A stretch of 62,493 nucleotides of DNA from assembly GCA_002224055.1 (NCBI GenBank), contig AZLU01000120.1:61851-124343 (forward strand). Reading direction: 5' to 3'. Origin of the DNA: Pezizomycotina sp. ARF18 (taxonomy: Eukaryota > Ascomycota). The number at the start of each line of letters is the position of its first letter. Position 1 is the stretch's first letter. The position numbers and the translations under genes were made by a program. This document shows, in pieces, positions 1-12,147 of the stretch. A model generated the notes under the pieces. It did not search any database and was not told the DNA's origin. It saw only the letters and a list, made by a program, of their open reading frames with translations.

Positions 1-3000
1 AAAAACAAGGAAATAAAAACGTTAATCGCCAATTCTTCCCTTGCTTTTGACTCTCAGAATTGTTGTAGATCGGAGCGTCCACGGTGTATTTTGTTTCATT
101 TCACATTTCGGGTGCCGTACTATAAGCTACGAGGGGGAGGTGCGGCGCTGGCAGTCTATTTTTTCTCTTTGTTGGTTCACAGAGACCAGTGCTTAATTTT
201 GCTGCACACAGTATGCACGTCTAACCGAGGAGTTTTAGGAGTGCCAAGGATTACGCTCAAGAAACTGAGATGAACGGTCAAGGGAGTTGCACTACCGGTA
301 TCGTGAACGGAGGAGACGACTTCAGTCCGTGATCATGGTTACGTAGTTCGCTGTCTCAGCTCAGGCGTTACTTTATTTACGTACTTGAGTATATTCGCAG
401 TTTTTCTTCTAGTGATGATTTCTAGAGCCTAAAAGAAATCTAAATATATATTATATCTCCTAAATAGCTAGATAGCTACCTAGATATCCAAATTGCGCAA
501 GATAAGGATATTTTTAACTGCTAATGCTATAAAAGGTATATAGAAATAATGTCATAAATTTATGCAGGGGTGGTGATATTGGTAATGATGCTGCCAGATT
601 GAAGAAATAGAAACAAAATGAAATAGGAATGACAATTATAAGTAGATCGAAACTAATAGAATAGAAAGGCAAGATCACTGATACTTGACGGTTTCCAAAC
701 TGAGAATGGAGTAGGGAATTTCTTGAACATGTATCACGGTAGCATCGGTGAAAGGCGACCAAACATCCAGCAGTATAACGAAACATACATAATAAAATAA
801 TATAGAAAAAAAAAAAAAAAAAGGAAATTAATGATACTGCGAAAATATTTACTAAGAGAGAAAGCTGCTTCCTTTTTTTTCCTTTGAGGACCAATCTCGC
901 AAGCTGTCAATGTCAAAAAACTAAAGATCCTGCTCTTTTTTGTTTTCCGTGCAAATCCCCCAAGTCTAAGATATTTGTCACCCGCTCTGTCTAAGCTGTC
1001 TTCGAAAGTTTGCCCCCTTCCTCGTCCTCCCGGAGACGGAAAAACCTTCCCCTTTGTAAAACAGCGAGCCATCATGCTATTTTGAGGGAAGGCGTGGAGA
1101 AAAGGCTACCTCGGGTAAATCTTAGCGTCAAAAGCTTACAAGGGAAGGGGAAAAAAAGAATACTTAAGTATATTTTATTATTATCTTGTTTTTTTTTGTT
1201 TTTTTTTTCTGATACATTTCGTGCAACCACTAGAGAGGATTTCTACTGGTAGGGGATCGGTAGAAAAGCTAATTTTACTATTTACGGTAATTTTCGCTCG
1301 CAAAAAGCCACAAATCGAGTTATATTTACCTTGACCTTTATTTATTCCAGAGGGGCTTTTCGGCGAGGTTCGAGGTTTCAGTGCTCGTGGAGTCGTGGTG
1401 CACCAAATATATCTTCCCTGAAAGAAAAAAAAGAAAAAAAAAAAAATGAGGGAAGGGAAAGAGGCGTGTTCTCTTGCGTTTTCCATGTACGGTGGGTAAA
1501 CTGTCACGCTAAAGATTTCCCTAGTCAAAGATCGAAGGCACATTCTATATCTCGGAACGTTCCCTTTTCTTCTTCTTATTATAAGATTATATAGGGTTAT
1601 ATTATTCACCACGGACCGATCTAATAATTATAATTAATGATAATGATAATGCAAAGTGCTGCGCCATTTGCTACTGCTCAATTTTGACATGTTGGAGGTT
1701 ATAAAAATACTAACCTTAAATATTAAAATGGTATAAAGATGAAATAGGAATCTTTCCAATTGCGAAGGTTTTTACTTTTTATCGAGATCACAGCCCTGTC
1801 ATATTTGATATAGTTTACCGTTTATTTTTGCTTTAATTAAACATATACTTTAATTGTCCTTCTTTAATTATATTTTCCAATTTTAATCTTTGTTTTTTTT
1901 TTTTTTTTTTTTTTTTTTAAATGATGATACTAGCTAGATTCTAGCCCGCCATTTCCTGTATATATATTTTTAAAAAAAAAAAAAGTTTACAGGAAAGCCG
2001 ACAAAACTTCACCCTTTTTTTTTTTTAAAAAAAAAAGATACAACTGACCAATTGCACGTTGCCATCATCAGGCTTAGAATGTAAAGACATTTACTTCACC
2101 AATTGCAAATATTCGCGAATCGGAGCAGGCGAGCTGAAGCGATCGGTTACCAATTTTCCGGGACTTTCGCCGCAAATAGGTCCAAGATATAATTATTATT
2201 ATTTGATTTGATGAATATTTTAAATATAACTCGTTAATTTCGTAGTTCATTCGCTCCTTGAGAACCGTTTAATTTGTATACCGATCAATTCGTGGTTGAT
2301 TATTATATTTCGCTTACTCTTCTTTACTTTATTTTTGTGTCCACGTTTATTCAGCTACGGCTCAAGTCGGTACCGGAAATCAAAAAAAAAAAAAAAAACA
2401 CTAATGGTAAGGTTAGCCGGTTTTATATCCTCATCCTTTTATATCGAGATCAACGCGATACTTTCGTTCAAAGAAATTGTTTTCGAAACTTTGGCGGCTG
2501 CACTGGTATGATGAGGGTTCGTCAACTTGTTTTTATTTGGTTTCAAACTATTGCCATGAAATCCATATCGCTCAAGCCCACTCGTCAAAATGTATGATGA
2601 CGACTACTATTGATGATTGGTCGTTGTCAATCAGTAACTTTACAAAAATATCGGTATACCAATCTTAAGGAACATGTAATTATATTTCTGACACTTTTTC
2701 TCACCGCTTTTGTGTCTCACAAGCTTATAAGCCATAACTGCTGTGGGGGTTTGGAACATTTTACATGTCTCTTTGACGTCCGCAAAGTCAATATTTTTAA
2801 ACAATTATCAGATATATCCCGATATAGCGATGTGGGGGGAAGTTCGGGCCGCGGGCTCTAATATTTCGCCGATATTATTCACAGGAGATTGAGACACCCT
2901 GACTGGCCTCGCTATCCTAAGACAGAAAAATTTGGGAACAAACAAGTTATCCTCTCAGAGTGCTTCTATATAATACGGTGGGGCAAATATCTCAGTTCGA

Positions 3001-5108
3001 TTTTCTCACGATATAATAGGCGGGCAAATAGTGTTCCAAGATGAGCACTTCGGGCAAAAGCGAAGCTAGATATAACTTACAAGTGCTAGGCAGTCGCGCA
3101 AAGATATATGAAGTATCGTATAGTTGGCGAGAAATTAAGTAGATCTCAAGAAAATAATGCAAGGGGGCTGTTACAAGAGTATAAGCCGCGATCTTTGCCG
3201 GTGAATCCTTAAATAAGTAACAAATGGATATATAAATATATTAATAAATATATCAATATAATAGAGAGATGAGTGACTTGAGCACTACGAGCACTGTAAA
3301 CCGGGGACACGTGGGTCGCGCGACTCTCACTCAGTAAAAAATAGTACCACAAGAGTACAAAATAGTGCTTGTTTTTGTATAAACGTACAAAGAGACATAG
3401 ATCTGTATAACGTATGCAAGTTGGGTTTTTCTCTGATTCGATACATTCCTTTTTTTTGAACGCAGGATTCACACCAAAGTGCTCCAGCCTGATCTCTCGT
3501 AGTTATTCCTTCAACCAAAAACCCCTGGAAGTGGTACCGAATCTAGAAATTTGCAGAAGCGAGCCTCCACTCACACCATTTTTAAAGATCGCGATCGCCG
3601 ACCGCAAATCGGTGAGCAGCCACATGTGTTGTATGTTTCTTATTATTATTCATTGATAATAAAAATAAAAATTGATTTGAGACTAAAGTCAACGGGCGTA
3701 TTCATATAAAGATACGTAGATGACAATAAGAATAGCGTCAAATAAAAATATCAACAATGGTATTACGCGATAATTAAGTGCTGCGATTGGCTCTCTTAAT
3801 TCTTCTATATATTCCTTTTCTTTCTTTCTTTCTTTTTTTTTTTTTTATCACTTCGTAGGCTTTTACTTGAAGCGCTCCCTGTCAGAGGACAACTTTACCA
3901 TGCCGTGCCGTGAGCACATCATACTTCTGGCAGGAGGGAGACTTGCAGGCCTTCCATCTTGCGACATTCACTTCCGCATTTACGATGCCGTGTGCTCTCT
4001 CGTGACTTGCAGGTCTAGAAAGTGACGTGCAAAAAAATAAACAAAAATTCCGTTCCGACGCATAGAATAAGCATCACGAAAGGTGCAAGAAGGTTGGGGG
4101 GTTATTGAATTGGTTGGAATGAATCGGTTGCCTTGAGAAGTTGAGCTGAGAGAAACTGCGTGTCTCCTCCGTATGCGTGGCCTTGGGGTTACGTTCCGAG
4201 GGAAGCGAAATCGAATGTCAAGAAAAAAAGAAGAAAATCAGTAGACAAGAAAGAGAGCAAGGAAGGGGGAGTCTAAAGAATCTCTAGATGTCAGAGCTAC
4301 TGGTCGGTTGTTAAGGGCTGACTTCAGATTATCAGGTGCGGGTAAAGTTACCTTTTGTCTCTTTTCGCTCGCTACTTCTATTCGCAAACGTCTTTTTTTG
4401 GCTTCCAATTTGCAAATACTCCGCTGTCCCGCTAACACGGATGAGGTAAACCGGGCTTACTATACTCCCGATATACTCGTCCTTGGGATACGACGTTTAC
4501 GATCTCAAATTGCAATTTGGTTTTTTCTGCTCCTAATTGCTGCGTTGTACTGTACCCTCAATGCAAAATGTTTCAGATAATAAAAGTTTACTCGAGGGGA
4601 GGGGGAAACAATGTCGCCATCGCGGGAAAATGAAAGCTACCGAGTTCCAACTCGAAACTCTCTTCAAAGTTCCAAGGTGTAGGATGATAATCACTATCTA
4701 GAGATTTGGTTTCAAGGTCGCGGTAACTGATATACTCTTTCCCTTCATTTTCCCCCTTTTCCTTCCTCGATTTGGTAAATTCGCAGCTGAGTTTGCAAAC
4801 AAAACAAAACCGTGATCTTACATATGTATAGCTCGCTAATTGATTTTGAAATTTGTTTGGTTCCCCATCTTCTTCTCAAGTTGAGTATATAAATCTTTTA
4901 ATTATCGAATCTGATCTGCCCGCACATCAAACAAAGCGTAGTTTTTTGGCCCTTCGTACAATTATCAATGCAAAACTGGCGCGATAATATAACAAATTCA
5001 GGATAGGTTTCTTAAACCCGGTTCTCCGATAGAATGTATTTACGCACAGAAGCATAGGCGTTATATTATCTTTAAGCAGAGCTCGCATGAAGATCATACG
5101 GTGTATTA

Positions 5109-5217
5109 AAGGTATTTAACCTTTTAGTTCACAAGTGATACTTGATTGCAATCATCGAGCACTACGTACCTTGCGAGCCTGGGAGGTAATTTATGACTTA
5201 AATTGGTTAAATACCTT
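5109..5217. repeat. 13-bp perfect inverted repeat, 83-nt loop
   Basis: Bases 5109-5121 (AAGGTATTTAACC) are the exact reverse complement of 5205-5217. The sequence between them shows no other clear structure. It lies in gene-less DNA and its function is unknown. Confidence 0.6.
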
Positions 5218-5835
5218 GGCTTTTTTCGTAGAACTCCGAAGGTTTTGCTGGTAAACTAACTTATATTATAGAAGAGTATGATATCACTGGATATTCATTT
5301 GTTTACTATAATTATCGATGTTCGTCTAATGTGGCATTCTTGGGTTTAATACATATGCTCAATCACCAAAAAATATTTTATTTTATTTTATACGTGAATT
5401 CATCATCTCTACGGAACAATAAACTCTTGTGTCACCTTACGCTGAGGTGTACTAAACAGTTTATATCGTCGTCGTTCGTTGCCGCATTTTCGTTTCTCAA
5501 GTAGTAAAGCTCACTTTTGCATAAGAAAGCGCAATAAATATCAAGGAAATTAGGTAAGTGCTATGAATATAGATATACCTCGAAGCAATAGAAATTCCGT
5601 TTTATAAGTGAAATAAATGTCTCATTTTCAATCCAAAGTCTCAGTCTAACCGAACATTCAGTATTTAAAAGACCAAAAAATAGGATAAAAAGAAGAAAGT
5701 TGTTGCCATGGTTCGTTTTTGCCTTTGACATCGGAGACTAGATACATTTTAAAAATGAATAAGAATAAATAAAAATAAATTTAAAACAAATTTTAAAAAA
5801 TACCACTGCCAAATTCCATAAACCGGGGATTGACA

Positions 5836-5910
5836 CGAGGCAGGATGTATTACAGACAAAGTTCTTGGCAAAGTGATCCGCATTGAACTCCGTGAGAGAA
5901 TCCTGCCTCG
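5836..5910. repeat. 11-bp perfect inverted repeat, 53-nt loop
   Basis: CGAGGCAGGAT at 5836-5846 is matched by its reverse complement at 5900-5910. It is more GC-rich than its surroundings. It could be part of a structured RNA or a relic of an element. Nothing else supports a gene call. Confidence 0.55.
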
Positions 5911-6646
5911 CGAAAGATGCCTCTGGTGGCCTTCAGAAAAGGATTAGGATAAAACATTTGTTCTAGGCATATATTATTATTGACATTGCGATATTTAAAT
6001 TAAGCATCTTATTGTAGAGTAAGTGCTACGTATATCACGAAACGGTAGGTACTAATTTGAAAATATCCTAAGAATTTAGGAAGGATATCTAATAAGGTAT
6101 ACTATAATAGCAATAATCGGAAAACAATATAGTCATGCCATTTCTGCTATTGGCAATTTGGGGTCTATAATCCAACTCAAAACATTCAATGATGAAGAAA
6201 GGCGAATAAACGTTGATTGATCTCAGTTCAGTGGTAGGGCCTGGTTATGATTTTCTTAGGATTAGCAGTCCGATATGTAATGCTCATTGTTTGCGAATGG
6301 AGCCCTCCTCTACTGGCTTGATAGGTAGCTGCGTATTAAGCCATCTAGGTATTCTATAGAGTAAGCTGCAGATATAGTGCATGTATATCGTAACGACATT
6401 CATATTGTTCTTTTAGGCGTGATTCGGAATAAAGTCAGATTCAGATTATCCATTTAGCGGTGTCAGACCTAAAAGAAACGTTGATCGTAGAGCTGACTTG
6501 TAGCATTATCTGGTCATGTTCCACAATCAAAAACCCATGGTGAGAGGTTATTAAAATTTAGACAAGAAGTAACAATCGGTGAATTTCCTCATAATACTAA
6601 TATTTATCCTTTCCTCTTTCTCTTTCTCGTAGCTTTTGTGTCACTC

Positions 6647-8410
6647 TTACACAACCACGTCTTCGTCTTCATCGTCATCGGAGTCTGGGATAGTCATCTC
6701 CGTCGCCTTGGACGTAACGATATCAGTAGTACTACCGTTTCGGACGGCTCCGTAGGATCAAAGATCACACGAGGGCTATCACCAAAACCAGGAGAGAAAC
6801 GATCTTCCGCTTTCCGTCGAACGGCATTTTCGTCATCCAACTTCGTCTTTTAGCAGTATCCCTCGGTATGCTAGGATGCAAAGGCGCCACATCAACCGAA
6901 TCGCCTTGAAAATGGACGCCCCCGGAGGCTTCATGCATCGGATTGTGAGTTTCATGAAGTGGATCATCCTGCGTGGTTGGAATTTCCATTCCTGTTTCTT
7001 GAGGATATACGTCTGCGTCTGAGATACCATCCTAACGTCTAATTAGTTATTGTGACATATCTCGAAGTAATGCTTCGAACAGCTACACGGAAGTTTCATA
7101 CTTTTTTAATAATTAACGGAACCTCTATAACTGTATTCAATTTTGACCGCTCACCAACGAGAAAATTTGCACTACGATCCAAACACAGAACTACTCTCGA
7201 TATTCCTGAAGCTGGACTGTTAGCCGATGATTGATTGGACTTTCGGACCAGAAGAAAGCGATAGTGAAATGATGACGACCAAAATCTAAACATATCGGCT
7301 GGTAGATATGAAGCATGATTGATTAGCCACAAAAGAAAAGAAAGAATACAAAAAAAGAAGCTCGATTCCACTCCGTTAAAGCTGGTCCATTTTTGGCTTC
7401 ATTAAGAAGAGTAGATTTGCCACTCACACGTGGAGGAAATAAGACGAGACGTCCACCTCCAGTAGGCACCTGAGATAAAAGCTGAGTCATGACAACAACT
7501 AGGGTTAATCTTCATGTTAGCTATACCACTGATTTATGCGTATAGAGCTATTTTATCGAGCTTTTTCTAAGGATAGAAGTTCAACTGCACTCATGTTTAG
7601 ATGCCCAGCTAATTTGGATATGATCGTCATCAATTCCCCTATAATTCGCTGCTTTCGTTCAGCCAATTTGCCCTTGGAACCCTGGAAGGGATTGATGGTT
7701 TAGAAGCATTTCGACTTTCTTCCCCTGCAAAGGAGAATTCTCGCGATATTGCTGTCGAGATATCATCGATAACTAGTATTTCCTCCTGCGAATCTGCAGA
7801 CTGCCATGATGTTTGTTTGCGTTTCAAGAGTGCATACAAGTGTGCTAGGGATGGAGCATATCGAACGGTAACGCAGGATAGTTGTTCCTCGCTGTCTTGT
7901 AGCAAGCAAGATATTCTTTTCATAGGCAACCTCGTGGATGTGTCTGAAATGTGCAATTAGTTCTATGCTTGACTTAGTTTGATTAAAAAAAAAAAAAAAA
8001 CAAATTGGGAGTTGGTACCAATCCAGCAAGATTTGATCCTTTTCTAGCTGCGAGGCGACAAGTTGTATGCTAGTTCAAACGATGTTAGCAAATCAATAGT
8101 TCAATAACCCAGAGAAAATGGAAATGTAACTCTGAGAACAGCTGCTCGGTGTCTTTTAGGGGAAAATATTAATAAATAAAATCTCCTTACCCAGAGCTGT
8201 CTTTCCCGAGCCGGGAGGTCCGATATCTCTAGCATTTGGCCCTTCAGTAGCCCATTCCCGCCGAGAAATCATCTAAAGACTTACTACCGGTGCTGAAAGC
8301 CCCGGAGTGACTTGTAGTTGAAAGATACTGGGAAGCTGATTGTGTTGCGAGTCGATGATTGTTCTCGGACCGAAATCCTTCTCAGCAGCTCTCAAAGCCT
8401 TATACGCCAT
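6647..8410 (-). CDS. RAD51-family recombinase paralogue (Rad55/RAD51D-like)
   Basis: This is a RecA/RAD51-fold ATPase, expected to assist RAD51 in homologous recombination in the nucleus. On the minus strand the N-terminal piece begins MAYKALRAAEKDFGPR (ATG at 8408-8410). It leads into LLKGQMLEIS followed by a Walker A motif GPPGSGKT, reached after one-base frameshifts near 8250 and 8220. Introns follow with GT-AG ends. Later exons give a run ending LAHLYALLKRKQTSW and then EILVIDDIS, a Walker B-like strand. The conserved core strand VVMTQLLSQV comes from about 7490. The C-terminus is acidic (IPDSDDDEDEDVVV) with a stop at 6647-6649. Which paralogue it is (Rad55, Rad57, XRCC2, XRCC3 or RAD51D type) cannot be settled by eye. 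The neighbouring RBR ligase gene is divergent, about 0.9 kb away. Confidence 0.7.
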
Positions 8411-9305
8411 GGCAGAGAGATCCTCGAGGTATCGACTACACTACTCGACACCCTAGTTTGTGTGATGAATAGGTAAAGCTAGGTGCTTGCCTTGAGACCT
8501 GATATCGTTAGCTAAAAAAAAGGTATAGCAAAGAAGAGTAGAAACTCTGGCATGAGCTAACTATTACGGATCCGATCAAGAAAAAAAAAAAAAAAAAGGG
8601 GGGGAGGGGAAAGGTCGGGGCAGAAATGGAAGAGCTAGCTTCAAGCACCTAGACACGGTGTAGATATCGATACCTAATGGGCCATGCTTCGTACGAGTGT
8701 TATATCTAACTCGAATCGAATATAAGCCTAGGGGAGCATCCATTCTATCCTGAAGAAACTACTGCAATTGCAAGTTAGGTTATTATTACCCACAACATCT
8801 AGGTAGCAGCTGATACTGGTCGTACCATTAAGTACCTCTTACTTAGTAGCGCTCCTCAATAAGCTACCAAAACTCTAAAGGGCGTCACTAACTGCGACAT
8901 TCGGACTTGCTGCCAAGCGAGACGCGCGAAAGACGAATTTCGATATCCCAAATCACGTGGTTTTTTTTTTTTTTTTTTTTTTTAATTTTTAATAGGGAGA
9001 CCTCCGCCTTCTCCGAGATAAATCTCCCGAGCTAGGTCAAAGGACAGGCAAGGAATCAAAATTTATATGACAGCTCAGTGCTCTGTAAGCAGAAAAGAGA
9101 AGAAACTCTCATTTTAACCTTTTTAGAAGAATTAATATATCTCTAAACCTCGAACCCCTTTCTTTCTTTTTTTATCCCAAAAGCCCCTGCTCTTCCGCTC
9201 CGGCCCGAGGAACGAATATCAATACAATCATTTTCTTCAAAAAGCGAAAAGAGCAAAGAAACCGCGGCACGATACAAAGGCTTTCTCTGCTCCGAGAGAT
9301 CTATT
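8411..9305. other. Divergent intergenic region
   Basis: This is shared upstream DNA of the RAD51-family gene (-) and the RBR ligase gene (+). It contains poly(A) about 8580-8597, then a G-rich stretch, an E-box CACGTG at 8954-8959, and directly after it a poly(T) run of about 23 bases (8961-8983). No gene is seen. Confidence 0.6.
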
Positions 9306-11362
9306 ATGCCTTCGGCCACCTCCTTAGGGTCTCATAACCCTCGGAAGGATCTAGCATCCGATGACAGGCCCATGGCTTTGGTGAAACGGGACCGAAGCCT
9401 GAACAATGATCTAAGCAGCTTGAACGAACTATTCCCCAATATTGAGGTCAGCTACCTCAGGGAACTGCTATCGAACATCAGCGAGGAGTCCAGGCTCTTC
9501 CTCATCGCCGAGACACTCTTAAAAAGCACGAACGGAACGCAAAACCACGCAGGCAGAAAGGGAAGGATTAATCCGTGGGAACGATTTCGCAGCCCATGGA
9601 TATAGAAAGGCTTGCCGCGCTACCTTGTAAGAAGATGCGCCGCCCCTTGTAATTAATGTTATACTACGAAAGCTAATTCAAAATGTTATCAAAAAAAAGG
9701 GCCAAGGAATTCAAAGGCCTCTCCAAATCACAATCGATGCGTGATGGCGGAGAACAATTACGACTATGAGAGGTCTAGGTCGACGCTCCTGGGAATCGCT
9801 GCAAAGTCATGGAGGTTTCCCGTCTCCTCATGGTGTTTAGACGGAAACGGCCCGATCAATTCATCGATGCGGTCACAAAACGAGTGGCAATGCTGAACTT
9901 GATCGAAGAATTGTCAACTAGGCTCGAAAAAAAGATGCGAACAAATAGCAGAAGATCAAAGGCTCGCTAATTTAGTCACCAAGCAGAACATGCTGCTGCG
10001 GATGAACTAGTCGAGTGCGAATGTTGTTTCGGCGATTTTGCCTGGGAAGAAGTTGTGGCATGCAACCTGGGCCATCTATTTGCCGGCGTGTCTAAATCAT
10101 GCCGTCAAGGAAATCTCATTCGGTCAAGGCTCAAACTTGCAACTCGAAGGCCTCTCCGTGAAATGCTTGTCCTCAACAGCAGACCCGCCATGCACGAGTT
10201 CAGTTCCCGAGTCTATTTGCGCGTGGGATTGTCTCGGAACTCTTTCGTATTTTGGAGGATAGGGTCGCGGAGGACTGCATTCATCGGAGTGGCTTAGCCG
10301 TCATCAGGTGTCATTCTGTCGCTATGCTGAAATAGATGAGCGTAGGCCATATCGGTTGAAGTTTCAGCGCTTAATATTTTTTATCCACTTCTTCTGGCTC
10401 TATTCAGGTGGAAGCCCCTTATATTATGTGTCGCGTTTTCTTTGGTATTCTCTTTGCAGCTGCTCTCTCACTTGGATTCGCCGAAGGTGACCTTCATTAA
10501 GGAATTGTCTATGGAAAGGATACTCGATGAGGCCGCGAGACGTAAGCAACGACGAAAAGGAGGCAAACTTTCAAATGCCTAAATACACGTGATGGTTGCC
10601 TCAGGATAAGCTGTCAGAACTGTCAAAAGGAGTGGGACCCATTCCATAAGTGTTATGAGGAGGAAGAAGATGGGCTAAGGATTTACGTGGAAAGAGTCAT
10701 GGCAGAAGCGGTAAAGAGAACGGTATGTTTCGAATGATAAATATCAGCATTACTTTACCGAATCAAAAAAAAAAAAAAAAAAAAAAAAAACGGAAAGGAA
10801 GAAACCAAACATCCTGCAAACTCCTTTGAATCCACTACTAACCTAATTTTAACTACTCAGTGCCCTATCTGTGGACTTTCGTTTATAAAATCGGATGGAT
10901 GCAACAAACTCATCTGCCTTGCGGCTACGTTATGTGCTATATTTGTCGAGCGGATATAAAAGCCGTGGGATATAGACACTTTTGCCAACATTTCAGGCAA
11001 GTTCTGGGACGGCTTGTTCAGAGTGCGACCAGTGCGACCTCTACTTGCAGGAAGACGAAAGCCAGACAGTAAAGCTCGCGGCGTCACGTGCAGAGCAGGA
11101 GTATCTCAGCCGGGATAATCGAACGCCGGGGTGGCAACCCTCCAGCAGGCAAATTGCTGGCGTCAACCTCGATTCGAAGTCAGAAGGATCATTTGGCGGG
11201 TGGTTGATGGAAAGCTATCCGATCAAGCCTCTTCGAAATTTTATCAGACTCGTTGCCGAAGTCGCTGAAATTGGGCTAGATTCATTGATTGACTTCGAGG
11301 ATGACCCGGACAGTTACCAGATGGAGACGAACAATAAAGTATTATTGAAATATAGAGCGTAG
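9306..11362 (+). CDS. RBR E3 ubiquitin ligase, RNF216/TRIAD3-like
   Basis: This is a RING-between-RING ubiquitin ligase, which passes ubiquitin through a catalytic cysteine in RING2. The first segment (from 9306) carries LNELFPNIEVSYLRELLS, a CUE-like helix. A second such segment lies near 9745. RING1 starts with ECECCFGDFAWEEVVACN near 10018. The IBR region includes GCLRISCQNCQKEWDPFH near 10590. An intron with GTATGT at about 10721 and CAG at about 10860 contains a 20-base poly(A). RING2 follows: CPICGLSFIKSDGCNKL, with the presumed catalytic Cys in DGC, then MCYICR and HFCQHF. The order CPxC...DGCN...MCYxCR...HFCQH is characteristic of the RNF216 branch as I know it. The coding frame is broken several times (for example near 9600, 10080, 10190, 10300). 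The exact start is uncertain. Confidence 0.85.
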
Positions 11363-11834
11363 TCACAAGGGCAAATCGTCGAATTATCTATTTATTGTAT
11401 TTTCATCAAAAAAAAAACAAAAATTTGAAATAAAAATAGAGTCAAACTCCAGTGTTAAGCAATCAGTTATGACCTTCTTCCCTCTACTCCACGAAATTAT
11501 CGCCTTTCCTCTGACCACGAAATACTCAACAAGAGTAGCAACTATTTGTGTTGACCCAAATCTATGCAGATACTGTATATTTAGCTACGATACGTATTAT
11601 ACAAAGTATGTGCTATATTCTTGGCGTCGTACGGTAGAAGGAGCTAGAAGCAGCTGGGGCTTCGGGAGTTTTAAAATTTTTTTCGTTTTTTTTTTATTTT
11701 TTTTTATTTTTTTTTGGGGGAGGGGGAAGCTCTGTCGAATTGGAAGCCTTCCGAACCAAAAATTTCCCTTCTTTTCTTTTTTTTTTTTTTCTCCTTTCGG
11801 TTCCTGGTTTCTTCTTGAAATTTAGCTTAAGCTC

Positions 11835-11868
<34 letters not shown>

Positions 11869-12147
11869 AATAAAAAAAATTCCACCAAGAAAAATCTTCC
11901 GCCGTCGTCAAGGACATTTTCCCAGCAGCGAAGACATATTTACTCTTCAGTATTACGCTTCTCGACCATTGATATCTGGTTTGCTTAATTAAACAAATAT
12001 CAATTAGACCTAATTGTACTTTTAATCAAAATTTTCTTGAAGAAAAATCCTCAATTCAAGACCATCAGTCAAGTATTTGAAACAATCCAAATAGCGCCGT
12101 ACTGAACCGAGATCGAGTGTCTGTTAACTGGGACGACTGTCGGGTAA
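11363..12147. other. Intergenic, homopolymer-rich
   Basis: This lies between the RBR ligase and Mdj1 genes, both on the plus strand. It holds several T-rich blocks (11675-11800) and a poly(A) run of about 30 bases at 11838-11867. Open frames here translate only F- or K-rich low complexity. It is probably terminator and promoter DNA. Confidence 0.55.

Larger units (their letters stand above)
1..6646. other. Gene-poor region, no supportable CDS
   Basis: I see no conserved domain, codon-like composition or tRNA here. Short open frames exist, but they translate homopolymers (poly-F, poly-K) or overlap on both strands. The composition is AT-rich but lacks the TA-saturated look of the RIP-mutated right end. 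It holds poly(A) near 808-826, poly(T) at 1893-1918, abutting T/A runs at 2015-2036, and two long-loop inverted repeats at 5109-5217 and 5836-5910. The part nearest 6.6 kb would include the 3' flank of the RAD51-family gene. A lineage-specific gene broken by many frameshifts could be missed. Confidence 0.5.

Noticed and set aside
514-1612. Several overlapping frames of 80-140 residues on both strands
   Set aside because: They contain translated poly(A)/poly(T) runs, overlap one another and show no domain.
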